Origin: Paracoccaceae bacterium
Lineage (GTDB): Bacteria; Pseudomonadota; Alphaproteobacteria; Rhodobacterales; Rhodobacteraceae
Direction of reading: 5' to 3'
DNA length: 44,295 nt
Assembly (NCBI GenBank): GCA_020630695.1
Contig: JAHDIS010000034.1
Coordinates: 1-44,295 of the forward strand
The translations under genes and the position numbers were made by a program. How positions within the stretch are numbered: the stretch's first letter is position 1; each line of letters starts with the position of its first letter. A model generated the notes under the pieces. It saw only the letters and a program-made list of their open reading frames with translations, made no database searches and was not told the origin of the DNA. Shown piece by piece: positions 15,194 through 23,905 of the stretch.

Positions 15194-15622
15194 ATCCTTG
15201 ATGCACGATTCGGCTTCGCAGCATGCCCACAACGCGTCGATTTCGGCTGCCGTTAACCCCATGACCTGCCCCCCTTGGGAAAGGCCGGCTTCGTGCAAAA
15301 GGGCCGTGGCGATGGTTTGCAAGCGCCGCGCCGCTTTGGGTTTCTCCATCCGCCACTTCAGAGCGGCATTTGCGATCTGAATAACCCCCTGCACAGCCTT
15401 GCGTTCCGGTTGTCCGTCCGGAATAGCCATCCATACGGCCTCCAGTACTTCATGTGCTTCCCAATAGTACCCCGATTGCAGCAGGCGCAGTCCTTCACGC
15501 CACGCTATGCTTTGCTCCGGATTACCTTGGTCGACCCGCTTGAGGGGATCAAACAGCCCCTCTGGATGTCGCGGTGTCTTGCCCGGAACATAGGCGTGGG
15601 GCGGACACCAATCAGGCTCCAT
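15185..15622 (-). CDS. DUF309 family protein
   Basis: 145 residues, all-helical DUF309 type, with the family core YYWEAHEVLEAVW near residues 52-64 and a helical repeat ending in LTAAEIDALW. The molecular function of the family is unknown; the conserved His-Glu pair suggests metal or ligand binding. Its ATG (15622) overlaps the stop of the hydrolase gene as TGATG, so translation is coupled and it belongs to the benzoate-CoA ligase operon. Its final codons double as the candidate BoxR site A region. Confidence 0.82.
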   Translation of the reverse strand: MEPDWCPPHAYVPGKTPRHPEGLFDPLKRVDQGNPEQSIAWREGLRLLQSGYYWEAHEVLEAVWMAIPDGQPERKAVQGVIQIANAALKWRMEKPKAARRLQTIATALLHEAGLSQGGQVMGLTAAEIDALWACCEAESCIKDAL

Positions 15623-16440
15623 CAGGCTGCTGTCACTTTTTCATTCTCAATCCGCTGCAGCCGTAAACTGAATTCGGTCACGGCCGTCAGAACGGCCTGC
15701 GGCTGGTCAAGATGCGGGCTGTGCCTGCAATCGTCCAGAACAACCACATCAACCGGCGCATAAGACCGCTCTTCCACTTCGGTGACCTGAGCCAGAGTTC
15801 CGTATTGATCTGAAGCCCCTTGGATCACGAGCGCGGGAATCCGCAGATAGTCGATCACTTCGCTGACATCCCAGGCCTTGAAGCCCGGATCAAGCCAAGC
15901 ATCGTTCCACCCCCGGAATGCATTGTCCGGATCATCGTGGTGTTTTGCCATCCGATCGCGCAGATCCCCGGTTTCAAAAGCCTCTTTGGCTTTGGCAATT
16001 GCGGCCAATCCGATGTCTTCGGTGAAGAAATGCGGCGCCATCAAAACCAGCCCGCGCACCCTGTGGTCCTGCGCCGACCCCGCATAGATCGCGGCAATGG
16101 TCGCCCCGTCAGAGTGGCCCAGCAAAATACCCTGCCGGAACCCGATTTGATCCAGCACTACGGGCAAGACGTCCATGGCTTCGCGCGTCATGTAATCCAA
16201 TGGGCGCGGCAGGTCTGTGGCAGCCGAACGACCATAGCCCGCGCGGCTGTAGACAAACACGCCGCATCCTGTCGCCTCGGCCAGCTCAGCCGGAAACTGC
16301 CGCCAAAGCGCGGCACTGCCCAAGCCTTCGTGCAGCAACACAATCGTCGGGGCCATGTCCGGCCCCGGGCCAAAGCACATATATTCCAAAGCTTTTCCAA
16401 GGATTTCGATCTGACCCGTGGCCTTATCCTGCCATTGCAT
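15622..16440 (-). CDS. Alpha/beta hydrolase
   Basis: 272 residues from ATG 16440. The nucleophile elbow is GHSDGA (S110), with the acid in GASDQY (D211) and His in CRHSPHLDQP (H240 or H243); the oxyanion HEGLGS lies near 37-42. All catalytic parts are present. The start overlaps the ligase stop as TGATG; a longer frame reaching to 16533 would run inside the ligase gene and is not needed. Related hydrolases occur in benzoate operons. A role as esterase or thioesterase releasing benzoate or another aromatic acid is inferred only. Confidence 0.85.
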   Translation of the reverse strand: MQWQDKATGQIEILGKALEYMCFGPGPDMAPTIVLLHEGLGSAALWRQFPAELAEATGCGVFVYSRAGYGRSAATDLPRPLDYMTREAMDVLPVVLDQIGFRQGILLGHSDGATIAAIYAGSAQDHRVRGLVLMAPHFFTEDIGLAAIAKAKEAFETGDLRDRMAKHHDDPDNAFRGWNDAWLDPGFKAWDVSEVIDYLRIPALVIQGASDQYGTLAQVTEVEERSYAPVDVVVLDDCRHSPHLDQPQAVLTAVTEFSLRLQRIENEKVTAA

Positions 16441-17981
16441 CAGACTGTCTCCCGCAGCTTGAACCGCTGTATTTTGCCCGTCGCTGTTTTCGGCAGATCC
16501 TGGACCACTTCGATCCAGCGGGGATATTTCCACAACCCAACCCGCTGTTTGACGAATTCCTTAAGCTCGGCCAGAACAGAGGACTGATCGGCCCCATCCT
16601 GCAAAACCACATAGGCCATCGGCTTTTCCAGATCATCTTTGTCCCGGCGCGGCACAACGGCCGCCTCCAGAACACCCGGATGGGCACTCAACGCCTGCTC
16701 GACCTCAAATGGGGACAGCCAGATGCCCGAAACCTTGAACATATCGTCCGTCCTGCCGCAGTAGACATAGCGCCCCTCCGGCGTGATTTCGTACTTGTCC
16801 CCTGTCCGCGTCCATTCCCCTTCGAAGGTATTGCGGCTCTTGTCGCGCTTGTTCCAGTATCCATCCGCCGCGCTTTCACCGCGCACCAGCAACTCGCCGA
16901 TCTCACCCGGCGCCACGTCTTCGCCCTCTTCGTTCACGCAGCGCAAATCATAGCCCGGAACCGCCGTTCCAGAGGTTCCATAGACCACGTCACCGGGCCG
17001 GTTGCTGAGAAAAATATGCAGCATCTCGGTGCTTCCGACACCATCCAGAATATCAACGCCCCACAGCGCATGCCATGAATTGCCGATTTCCTCTGGCAGG
17101 GCCTCGCCCGCGGAAATGCACATGCGGATAGCCGCTTTCGGCACCCCGGTCTTGTTCAGATGTGCGATGGTCGCCGCATAAAGCGTCGGCACGCCGCAAT
17201 AGACTGTTGGCTTTTCCTGCGCGAGGATGTCCACGACAACATTCGGTGTCGGGCGCCCGTTGAACAAAATGGTCGTCGCCCCAACAGACATCGGAAAGGT
17301 CATGGCGTTGCCCAGGCCATAGGCAAAAAAGATCTTGGCGGCCGAAAACACGATGTCATCCTCTCGGATGCCCAGAACCTGCGCGCCATAGGTGTCCGAA
17401 GTGGCACGTAACGCGCCGTGCACATGCCGAACCCCCTTTGGCTGCCCTGTGGACCCCGAAGAATAGAGCCAAAAGGCACATTCATCCGCGCCAACGTCAC
17501 GCACCGGGGCCGGGTCTGCATCCTGCATGAAAGAGCCGTAAGACATGGTGCCGTCCGGTGCATCCCCCCCGATCACAACGATCTGGCGCAGATCTCCGCA
17601 GGCTAGGGCCGCAGGCATTACCACATCCAGCAATTCATGGCTGACAAACAGGCAGGTCGCCCGGCTGTCGCGCAAAATGAACTCATACACAGAGGTCGCC
17701 AGCAGCGTATTGAGCGCAACCGGAACCACACCTGCTTTCAGGGCGCCCCAGAATATTTCCGGGTATTCGACCTGATCCAACACAATGCACGCCACGCGTT
17801 CTTCAGGCCGGACATCGGCGCGGGCCAAGGCACCGGCCATCTGGCTGCTGCGCTGAGCAAGTTCCGCATAGGTCAGTTCACGATTTTGGCCTGCAGCTTC
17901 GCGAAATGCGACCTTGTCGCCGCGCCCTTCCTTCAGGTGCCGGTCGACGAAATACAGCGCTGCATTCTCGTTGTTGGTCAT
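16440..17981 (-). CDS. bclA: Benzoate-CoA ligase
   Basis: 513-residue AMP-forming ligase of the benzoate-CoA ligase family. The P-loop YSSGSTGQPKGV, the aryl-binding region AKIFFAYGLGNAMTFP and the C-terminal hinge TGDKYEITPEGRYVYCGRTDDMFKVSG are clear; the catalytic lysine lies in KTATGKIQR at the end. It makes benzoyl-CoA from benzoate, ATP and CoA, the entry of the box pathway. ATG 17981 has GGGAGGA 6 bases upstream and is preferred to a start at 18020. It leads the ligase-hydrolase-DUF309 operon; candidate BoxR site B lies about 151-162 bases upstream. Substituted benzoates may also be substrates. Confidence 0.93.
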   Translation of the reverse strand: MTNNENAALYFVDRHLKEGRGDKVAFREAAGQNRELTYAELAQRSSQMAGALARADVRPEERVACIVLDQVEYPEIFWGALKAGVVPVALNTLLATSVYEFILRDSRATCLFVSHELLDVVMPAALACGDLRQIVVIGGDAPDGTMSYGSFMQDADPAPVRDVGADECAFWLYSSGSTGQPKGVRHVHGALRATSDTYGAQVLGIREDDIVFSAAKIFFAYGLGNAMTFPMSVGATTILFNGRPTPNVVVDILAQEKPTVYCGVPTLYAATIAHLNKTGVPKAAIRMCISAGEALPEEIGNSWHALWGVDILDGVGSTEMLHIFLSNRPGDVVYGTSGTAVPGYDLRCVNEEGEDVAPGEIGELLVRGESAADGYWNKRDKSRNTFEGEWTRTGDKYEITPEGRYVYCGRTDDMFKVSGIWLSPFEVEQALSAHPGVLEAAVVPRRDKDDLEKPMAYVVLQDGADQSSVLAELKEFVKQRVGLWKYPRWIEVVQDLPKTATGKIQRFKLRETV

Positions 17982-18131
17982 TGCGTCCTCCCAAACCGCC
18001 GGAGCTTCCCCCTGGACCAAGGCCGCCCGTTCTCGATCTGCGCCGATCTGGGGCGAATCCGCTAAAACCGCGGATATATGCGGAATGATGCATGAGCACC
18101 GCTCTCAATCAACGAATGCTTCGTCCACTAT

Positions 18132-18143
18132 GCTCTATAATGC
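18132..18143 (+). promoter_or_regulatory. Candidate BoxR site B, upstream of benzoate-CoA ligase
   Basis: GCTCTATAATGC matches the shared consensus GCWCTATWWTGC and is framed by a perfect inverted repeat CGTCCA (18122-18127) and TGGACG (18150-18155). The region 17982-18231 otherwise holds no gene. The distance to the ligase start resembles that of site A to boxC, which supports common control of both operons by the benzoyl-CoA-responsive BoxR (inference). Confidence 0.55.
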
Positions 18144-18231
18144 ATATTTTGGACGCAAGATTTTGTGGGACGGCGGGTGGGGCGCGTTTTGGCTCCGCCA
18201 AAACAGCGGCACCCGCCGTCGCAATCAGACT

Positions 18232-20034
18232 CTAACGCAACAGGTTCAAAACCCCGGGATCCGTGTCACCATAAAGTCGCTCAACCAAAGCTGCGCGGCG
18301 TGTCTGGACCTTGCGCGCATTGAGATTGCCCTTTGCGGTGATTTCCCCGTCGCCGATCGACGGCGGCTCTGCCAGAACCATGACTCGCGCAATCCGCATC
18401 GATGATCCCTTGCCGCTTTGATCACCCAGCCTGTCGCGCAACGCATCGTGCAAGCCGCTGCCCAGCAGAACGTCCTCTTCGTCATCCGCCATGGCCCGAG
18501 CGTCTGCCGTTGGAATGACCATCAGCCCCAACTCATTCCGGCCTTCGCCGCACAGAACAACGTCCTGCGCCAATGGGCCAAGCGCAGTCAAAAGCTCTAG
18601 CCTGAGCATGGCAGCCCTGACCCAGGTTCCGCTCTGCAGCTTGAAGTCTTCCGACACCCGACCATCAAATTTCAGCCCCTTGGTCAGATCCGACTCATCG
18701 ACAAAACGCACTGCATCGCCGGTAATGAAGTAGCCTTCCTCATCGAATGCCGCAGCCGTCTTCTCCGGATCATCCAGATAGCCCGGCATCACATTGGGGC
18801 CTCGCACCCGGATTTCGAACCGCCCGCCTTCATCTGGCAGCAGCTTCACCTCGACACCCGTCATCGGCACTCCGATAATCCCGGACATATCCGTGGGTTC
18901 GTGCTGGATCAGGCAGGCCGGAGCCGTTTCGGTCAATCCCCAGCTCGAAGTGAACAAGGGCATATCACCGCGCACGTCACGGGCCATGGCCTCCAGATCG
19001 GCCCATACGTCCTGCGGCAAACTGGCCCCGGCATAAAACAGCATGTCCAGCTCGCTGAAGTACCGGTTGCGCAGGGCCTCGTCCTCTTTCATGGCATCGC
19101 GCAACATGGCAAAGCCGACCGGCACGTTAAAGGCCAGCGTTCCGCCCACCAACTGATTGTTTTCTATTGTCTTTTGAACCAAAGGCTGAACCGGCTTTCC
19201 CGCATCGATGTAGAGCGCGCCACCATTGGAAAGCATCATGTTCACGTTGTGTGAGCCCCCGAAAACGTGGTTCCAGGGCAACCAGTCCACAATCCGCGGC
19301 GGGCGGGTCCGCAAGAACGGCAAAGCATCCAGAATCTGGGCCTGATTGGCACACATCATGCGCTGCGTGGTGATCACGGCCTTGGGGCTGGAGGTCGAGC
19401 CCGAGGTCAGCAGATACTTGGCAACCGTGTCCGGCCCAACCGCCGCCGCGGCCGCATCAACCTGCGCCATATCGGTCTCATGGCGTTCCAACAGCGTTGC
19501 AAAATCCGTGACCCCCTCTGCTGCGCCCCGGCTCACCACTTTTTCGACTGCGTCGAAAACGCTCTCGGACAAGGCATCACCAAAGCGCTCCATGTCTTCA
19601 GCATAGACCATGGCGGGTTTGACCAGACCGGCGCAGTGCAGCAGCTGTGGGCGCGCACCCGGGATCAGCGCATATTGCTCGGCCACCGGTGCCGTCGGGA
19701 CCCCGACATATTGCGCAGCAAGCGACAACAAGGCGTGGTTCACACTATTGCCGGAAATGATCAGAATGGGCGTCTTCTGGTTCATGCCGCGTGCCAGAAG
19801 GCCCGCCGCGAGTGTTCGCACAATCTGCCGCGTTTCAGAATAACTCAAGCTGCGCCAACCGGCGCCATCCCGTTCAGCCAGGAACACCGCGTCAGGCGTG
19901 CTGCCAGCCCAGTGATCAAGCCATTCCCCCGAGCACCGTGCCACAGGGCTCAGCGTGTATCCCGACCGAAGAATAACCGCGCCATCGCTGCGATCTTCTC
20001 GTGTCACGTTATGCGCGCGATACATCGACGTCAC
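18232..20034 (-). CDS. Feruloyl-CoA-synthetase-like acyl/aryl-CoA ligase
   Basis: About 600 residues, AMP-binding superfamily: P-loop LLTSGSTSSPKAV near 207-219, then WLPWNHVFGG, SSWGLTETAP and GYFITGDAVRF, in the pattern of feruloyl-CoA synthetases. These activate cinnamate-type or other acids as CoA thioesters. A GTG at 20034 overlaps the stop of the preceding gene (GTGA) and ATG at 20025 is the alternative; neither has a clear ribosome site. It forms a pair with the upstream short-chain dehydrogenase. With box genes downstream, the likely substrate is a phenylpropenoid or similar acid leading to benzoyl-CoA (inference). A different aromatic or aliphatic acid cannot be excluded. Confidence 0.83.
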   Translation of the reverse strand: MTSMYRAHNVTREDRSDGAVILRSGYTLSPVARCSGEWLDHWAGSTPDAVFLAERDGAGWRSLSYSETRQIVRTLAAGLLARGMNQKTPILIISGNSVNHALLSLAAQYVGVPTAPVAEQYALIPGARPQLLHCAGLVKPAMVYAEDMERFGDALSESVFDAVEKVVSRGAAEGVTDFATLLERHETDMAQVDAAAAAVGPDTVAKYLLTSGSTSSPKAVITTQRMMCANQAQILDALPFLRTRPPRIVDWLPWNHVFGGSHNVNMMLSNGGALYIDAGKPVQPLVQKTIENNQLVGGTLAFNVPVGFAMLRDAMKEDEALRNRYFSELDMLFYAGASLPQDVWADLEAMARDVRGDMPLFTSSWGLTETAPACLIQHEPTDMSGIIGVPMTGVEVKLLPDEGGRFEIRVRGPNVMPGYLDDPEKTAAAFDEEGYFITGDAVRFVDESDLTKGLKFDGRVSEDFKLQSGTWVRAAMLRLELLTALGPLAQDVVLCGEGRNELGLMVIPTADARAMADDEEDVLLGSGLHDALRDRLGDQSGKGSSMRIARVMVLAEPPSIGDGEITAKGNLNARKVQTRRAALVERLYGDTDPGVLNLLR

Positions 20035-20792
20035 CGCTGAGGCAAACGCACAGCTGCGTCCAGCCGGATCGTTGTGCCATTCAGATAAGGGTTGGCGATA
20101 ATCTGGCTAACCATCAGCGCGTATTCTGCCGGATCACCCAGACGATGCGGGAACGGGATGTTGGCGACAATCCCGGCGGTGGTTTCTTCGGGCAGACCTT
20201 CCATCATGGGCGTGTTGAAAAGCCCCGGCGCAATCGCCATAATCCGCACGCCGAGTTTGGCCATATCCCGCGCCGCAGGCAGGGTCATCGCCGCAATCCC
20301 GCCCTTGGACGCCGAATAAGCGCTCTGCCCAATCTGGCCATCCTGCCAGGCGATCGACGCGGTATTGACCACGACACCGCGCTCGCCGCCATCCAACGGA
20401 TCCTGCGCGGCCATTTCCCGCGCCGCAACCGACATGACATTATAGGTGCCGATCAGATTGACCCGGATGGTTTTTTCAAACAGATCCGTTCCCAATGACC
20501 CGTCCCGGCCGACCAGTCGGGCAGCAAGGCCAATCCCGGCGCAGTTCACCGCGACCCGCGGCGCACCCAGCCGATCCTTGACCATAGCAACCGCAGCCTC
20601 CACCGATGCCAGATCTCCGACGTCTGTTTTTGCTGACACACCACCAATTTCACCGGCAACAGCCTGCGCGCGCGCCTCATCAAAATCCAGAATAGCGACC
20701 TTCGCACCATGCGCTGCCAAAAGCCGCGCTGTTGCGGCCCCCAGTCCACTAGCTCCTCCCGTGACAATCGCCACTTGACCCTCAATTTGCAT
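20031..20792 (-). CDS. Short-chain dehydrogenase, 3-hydroxyacyl-CoA dehydrogenase type II-like
   Basis: 253 residues from ATG 20792, which has GGGGGAGAG upstream (a further in-frame ATG at 20822 is less likely). It has the NAD motif TGGASGLG (about 10-17), NCAG, the catalytic Ser in NTASIAW and YSASK. The sequence GKVAI...LDFDEARA and [22 protein letters not shown] resemble HSD10-type enzymes that oxidise 3-hydroxyacyl-CoAs. Coupled by overlap with the ligase gene. It could oxidise a 3-hydroxy-3-arylpropionyl-CoA made after ligation and hydration (inference). Confidence 0.87.
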   Translation of the reverse strand: MQIEGQVAIVTGGASGLGAATARLLAAHGAKVAILDFDEARAQAVAGEIGGVSAKTDVGDLASVEAAVAMVKDRLGAPRVAVNCAGIGLAARLVGRDGSLGTDLFEKTIRVNLIGTYNVMSVAAREMAAQDPLDGGERGVVVNTASIAWQDGQIGQSAYSASKGGIAAMTLPAARDMAKLGVRIMAIAPGLFNTPMMEGLPEETTAGIVANIPFPHRLGDPAEYALMVSQIIANPYLNGTTIRLDAAVRLPQR

Positions 20793-20826
20793 AAGACTCT
20801 CCCCCGCTTCTTTGTGCTTCAAATAT

Positions 20827-20878
20827 CCCGGGGGTGAATGGGCCAGTGGCCCAGAGGGGGCAGCGCCCCCTCCCCCGG
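20827..20878. repeat. Nested palindromic element between TRAP genes and the dehydrogenase
   Basis: Three stems nest here. The outer one pairs CCGGGGG (20828-20834) with CCCCCGG (20872-20878). Inside are GGGCCA-G-TGGCCC (20840-20852) and GAGGGGGC-N3-GCCCCCTC (20854-20872), sharing one base with the outer arm. With the preceding CTTCAAATATCC it resembles palindromic intergenic elements I recall from Rhodobacteraceae; I saw no second copy in this window. It may act as a transcription or decay boundary after dctM. Confidence 0.6.
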
Positions 20879-20879
20879 C

Positions 20880-22190
20880 TTACAACAGGAACAATGTGAT
20901 GGACGGAAAGGCCACCAGCAGCACCACCCGCACCAGATCAGAACACACGTAGTAAAGAACGGCCCTGTAGGTCTCGACCATTGGCGTTTCCGGATCCATC
21001 GCATTGATGACGAACAAATTCATCCCGACCGGCGGTGTGATCAGGCCAACTTCCACAACGATCAGCACCAGAATGCCGAACCAGATCGCCACATGTTCAG
21101 GGGACATCCCGAAATCCAGCACCGAGATCACCGGAAAGAATATCGGGATCGTCAGCAGGATCATCGACAGGCTGTCCATGAAACATCCAAGGATCAGGTA
21201 GATCAGCAAAATGACCGCAAGCACGGCAATGGGCGTCATGCCCAGTTCAACCACCCAGTTCGATAGCTCTTGTGGCACGCGGGTGCGGGCCAAAAACCCA
21301 TTGTAGAAGGCCGCGCCCAGAACAATGAAAAAGATCATCGCCGAAGACCGGGCGGTATCAGTGAAGCTGGCGATCAGGCTCGATCGGGTCAGCCCACCAT
21401 TGAAAAAGGCGATGATTCCAGTGCCCAAAGCGCCTACCGCCGCACCTTCGGTCGGGGTAAAGATGCCGCCGTAGATGCCACCGACCACCGCGATGAAAAC
21501 CAGAAGCACCGGCCAGACGTTGATCAGCATCGAAATCCGTTCGCGCATTGGAATGGGCTCCCGCACACCCGCTGCGTTCGGATGACGCCGGACATAGATC
21601 GACACGGCGATCATATAGCCGATGGCAGCAATAATGCCCGGCACAAAGGCCGCAAGGAAAAGCTTGGCAATATTCTGTTCAGTCAGAATGGCATAGATCA
21701 CCAAAACCACCGATGGCGGGATCAGGATGCCCAGCGTGCCCCCGGCTGCCAGTGTCGCGGTGCTGAATCCGCCCTCATAGCCGTAGCGTTTGAGTTCCGG
21801 CAATGCCACGCGGCTCATGGTGGCGGCAGTGGCCAGCGATGATCCGCAGATCGCGCCGAAGCCGGCGCAGGCGCCAATCGCAGCCATGGCGACGCCACCC
21901 CGGCGATGACCCAAAAACCCTTCGGCGGCTTTGAACAACGCTTGGCTCATCCCGCCAAGGGTCGCGAAATAACCCATCAGAAGGAACATCGGAACAATCG
22001 ACAGCGAGTAGTTCGAAAAGGTGGTGTATGCCACATCCTTGAGCTGCGCGAGCGGCAGATTTGGTTTGCCCATGACCACCCAAAGTCCGCCGAAGCCGAC
22101 GCTGAACATGGCCAGCCCGATCGGCACGCGCATGAAGATCAGTCCCAGAAGCACCGGAAAGGAATAGATACCAATCTCAAGGTTGCTCAA
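20880..22190 (-). CDS. dctM: TRAP transporter large permease (DctM family)
   Basis: 436-residue inner-membrane protein with about 12 hydrophobic segments, containing SLATAATMSRVALPELKRYGY and the DctM core GGTLGILIPPSVVLVIYAILTE. I place the start at TTG 22190, overlapping the stop of dctQ (TTGA), with GGGGG upstream; the upstream open frame overlaps dctQ and is spurious. It imports a carboxylate delivered by the binding protein, using the sodium gradient. Downstream lies the palindromic element and the ligase/dehydrogenase genes. Substrate unknown, plausibly an aromatic or related acid. Confidence 0.92.
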   Translation of the reverse strand: MSNLEIGIYSFPVLLGLIFMRVPIGLAMFSVGFGGLWVVMGKPNLPLAQLKDVAYTTFSNYSLSIVPMFLLMGYFATLGGMSQALFKAAEGFLGHRRGGVAMAAIGACAGFGAICGSSLATAATMSRVALPELKRYGYEGGFSTATLAAGGTLGILIPPSVVLVIYAILTEQNIAKLFLAAFVPGIIAAIGYMIAVSIYVRRHPNAAGVREPIPMRERISMLINVWPVLLVFIAVVGGIYGGIFTPTEGAAVGALGTGIIAFFNGGLTRSSLIASFTDTARSSAMIFFIVLGAAFYNGFLARTRVPQELSNWVVELGMTPIAVLAVILLIYLILGCFMDSLSMILLTIPIFFPVISVLDFGMSPEHVAIWFGILVLIVVEVGLITPPVGMNLFVINAMDPETPMVETYRAVLYYVCSDLVRVVLLVAFPSITLFLL

Positions 22191-22780
22191 TGGTCTGCCC
22201 CCACGGCCGCGGGCACGATGGTGCGACCGCTCAAAAATTCCAGCACCCGGATCAGCGCCATGTAGACAGCGGCAGCAGCGGCCATCACGGCACCCATCAG
22301 ACTGAGTGCATAGGACCACCAGACCGGGAACTGCAGCAACAGCGTGGTCTGGCCTGACGACATTTTGCGCGTCATGCCCTGTTCGAGTTGAACCGTGATC
22401 GTGACCAGAACCACCGCAAAGAGGATCGCGATCAGGACCTCCAGCAGACGGTTCGCCCAGCGCGGCAATGCCTTGGTGAAAATATCCACCGCCGCGTGAC
22501 CATTGGTGATCTGGCAGAACGGCAGAAAGGCAAAAATGCAAAAGGCCATTCCGGCTTCGACCATTTCAAAGTCACCCGGAATTGCGCCGACCCCGGCATC
22601 GATCAAACCGGTCGCCAAACCGGGCATGATCCCCACGATCAAATCGCTATGAAGCAGCGTATTCAGCGCTCTGCCCAGAATCGAAGTGCAGATGATCAGG
22701 ATCAGAAGGCTCAATACGACGCCGCCAAGGATGGCCATCAGGCGTGCCAGCCCAAGCACAAAGCGGTGTATGGATTGCAT
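22187..22780 (-). CDS. dctQ: TRAP transporter small permease (DctQ family)
   Basis: 197 residues from ATG 22780, with four hydrophobic segments (about 7-32, 70-88, 105-128, 155-178) and the family pattern CQITNGHAAVDIFTKALP. A frame opening at 22843 has no ribosome site and adds a non-hydrophobic leader. The stop overlaps the TTG start of dctM. Small size relative to many DctQ proteins is normal; the insert after TM1 (LLHSDLIVGIMPGLATGLIDAG) is longer than usual. Confidence 0.87.
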   Translation of the reverse strand: MQSIHRFVLGLARLMAILGGVVLSLLILIICTSILGRALNTLLHSDLIVGIMPGLATGLIDAGVGAIPGDFEMVEAGMAFCIFAFLPFCQITNGHAAVDIFTKALPRWANRLLEVLIAILFAVVLVTITVQLEQGMTRKMSSGQTTLLLQFPVWWSYALSLMGAVMAAAAAVYMALIRVLEFLSGRTIVPAAVGADH

Positions 22781-22849
22781 GGAAAACGTCCCCGGAGAGA
22801 TTGGCAAGGCCGCGCTTTTCTCGGCGCGGCCCTGCCCAGACATACAGGC

Positions 22850-23905
22850 TTATTTCGCCCAGTTGTCCATTTCAGCCGTGTATTCACCCATCAGGGCCTT
22901 GGCCTCGTCGATCAGTGCCTGACCGTCGATCCCCTTGCCTTCAAGGTCGGCAATCCAGTCGGCATAGATCGGCTGCACGATCTCGCCCCACTTGGCTGCG
23001 TCCTCTTCGGACACCGTGATGATGTTGTTGCCGCGGTCTACCGCCAACTGACGGGCAGGAAGGTCGGCGTCAGCCTGTGTGCCACCGGCAAAGATCGAGA
23101 ATGCAACACCCGAGTTGGCGTCGATCACGGCCTTGTTTTCATCAGACATCGCGTCGTAGCGGTCCTTGTTCATAGCCAGAACAAAGGTCAGCGTGTAAAG
23201 CGCAGTGCCGTCGAATTCAGTGTGGTTGCCCACCAGCTCAGGCACTTTCAGGGCTGCTGTCACCTCCCAAGGGATGGTGGTGCCGTCCAGAACACCTTTG
23301 GACAGCGCTTCGGAAACCGCTGGCACCGGCATACCGATCGGTTCGGCGCCCACGCGCGTCAGCAGATCGTTCACAAGACGCGAGCCACCCCGGATCTTCA
23401 TGCCCTGCAGATCGGCAGGAACGGTCACTGGATCCTTGGTGTGGAACATGCCCGGGCCATGCACCCAAGTACCGATGATGTGCACATCCTTGAATTCGGT
23501 GTCCTTCATCCGAGATTCGAACATTTTGGCATAGGCGTAGGACGCGGCGCGCGCATCATCCACCATGAACGGCAATTCGAACACTTCGGTGCTTGGGAAA
23601 CGGCCCGGCGTGTAGCCGACCACGGTCCAGACGATGTCGGCGATGCCGTCGATCGCTTGGTCCATCAGTTCTGGTGGAGCGCCACCAAGTTGCATGGAAG
23701 GATACCGTTCCACCTTGATGCGGCCATCGGATTCCGCTTCGACGCGATCGGCCCAAACGTCCAGAATTTGCTTTGGCACATTGGCCTGCGCTGGCAAGAA
23801 CTGGTGCAGCGTGAGCACCTCTTCTTGTGCCATGGCGGGCGCGGTGGACATCATCAGCCCCAGCGCGGCGCCGGCGACGCTCATGAATGTTCTGCGTGTG
23901 GTCAT
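22850..23905 (-). CDS. dctP: TRAP transporter substrate-binding protein (DctP family)
   Basis: 351 residues from ATG 23905, with GGGAGG 6 bases upstream. Residues 1-26 (MTTRRTFMSVAGAALG...AMAQ) form a signal peptide with a twin-arginine-like N-region. The mature protein has the DctP pattern with PSMQLGG, PADLQGMKIRGG (the arginine that usually grips the substrate carboxylate) and the DctP C-terminal helices. It binds the substrate in the periplasm. A longer frame extends upstream but lacks a signal peptide. Its place ahead of aromatic acid genes suggests an aromatic or cinnamic carboxylate (inference). Confidence 0.92.
   Translation of the reverse strand: MTTRRTFMSVAGAALGLMMSTAPAMAQEEVLTLHQFLPAQANVPKQILDVWADRVEAESDGRIKVERYPSMQLGGAPPELMDQAIDGIADIVWTVVGYTPGRFPSTEVFELPFMVDDARAASYAYAKMFESRMKDTEFKDVHIIGTWVHGPGMFHTKDPVTVPADLQGMKIRGGSRLVNDLLTRVGAEPIGMPVPAVSEALSKGVLDGTTIPWEVTAALKVPELVGNHTEFDGTALYTLTFVLAMNKDRYDAMSDENKAVIDANSGVAFSIFAGGTQADADLPARQLAVDRGNNIITVSEEDAAKWGEIVQPIYADWIADLEGKGIDGQALIDEAKALMGEYTAEMDNWAK

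Noticed and set aside
22191-22541. N-terminal extension of dctM
   Set aside because: It overlaps dctQ entirely; TTG 22190 overlapping the dctQ stop gives the normal DctM length.
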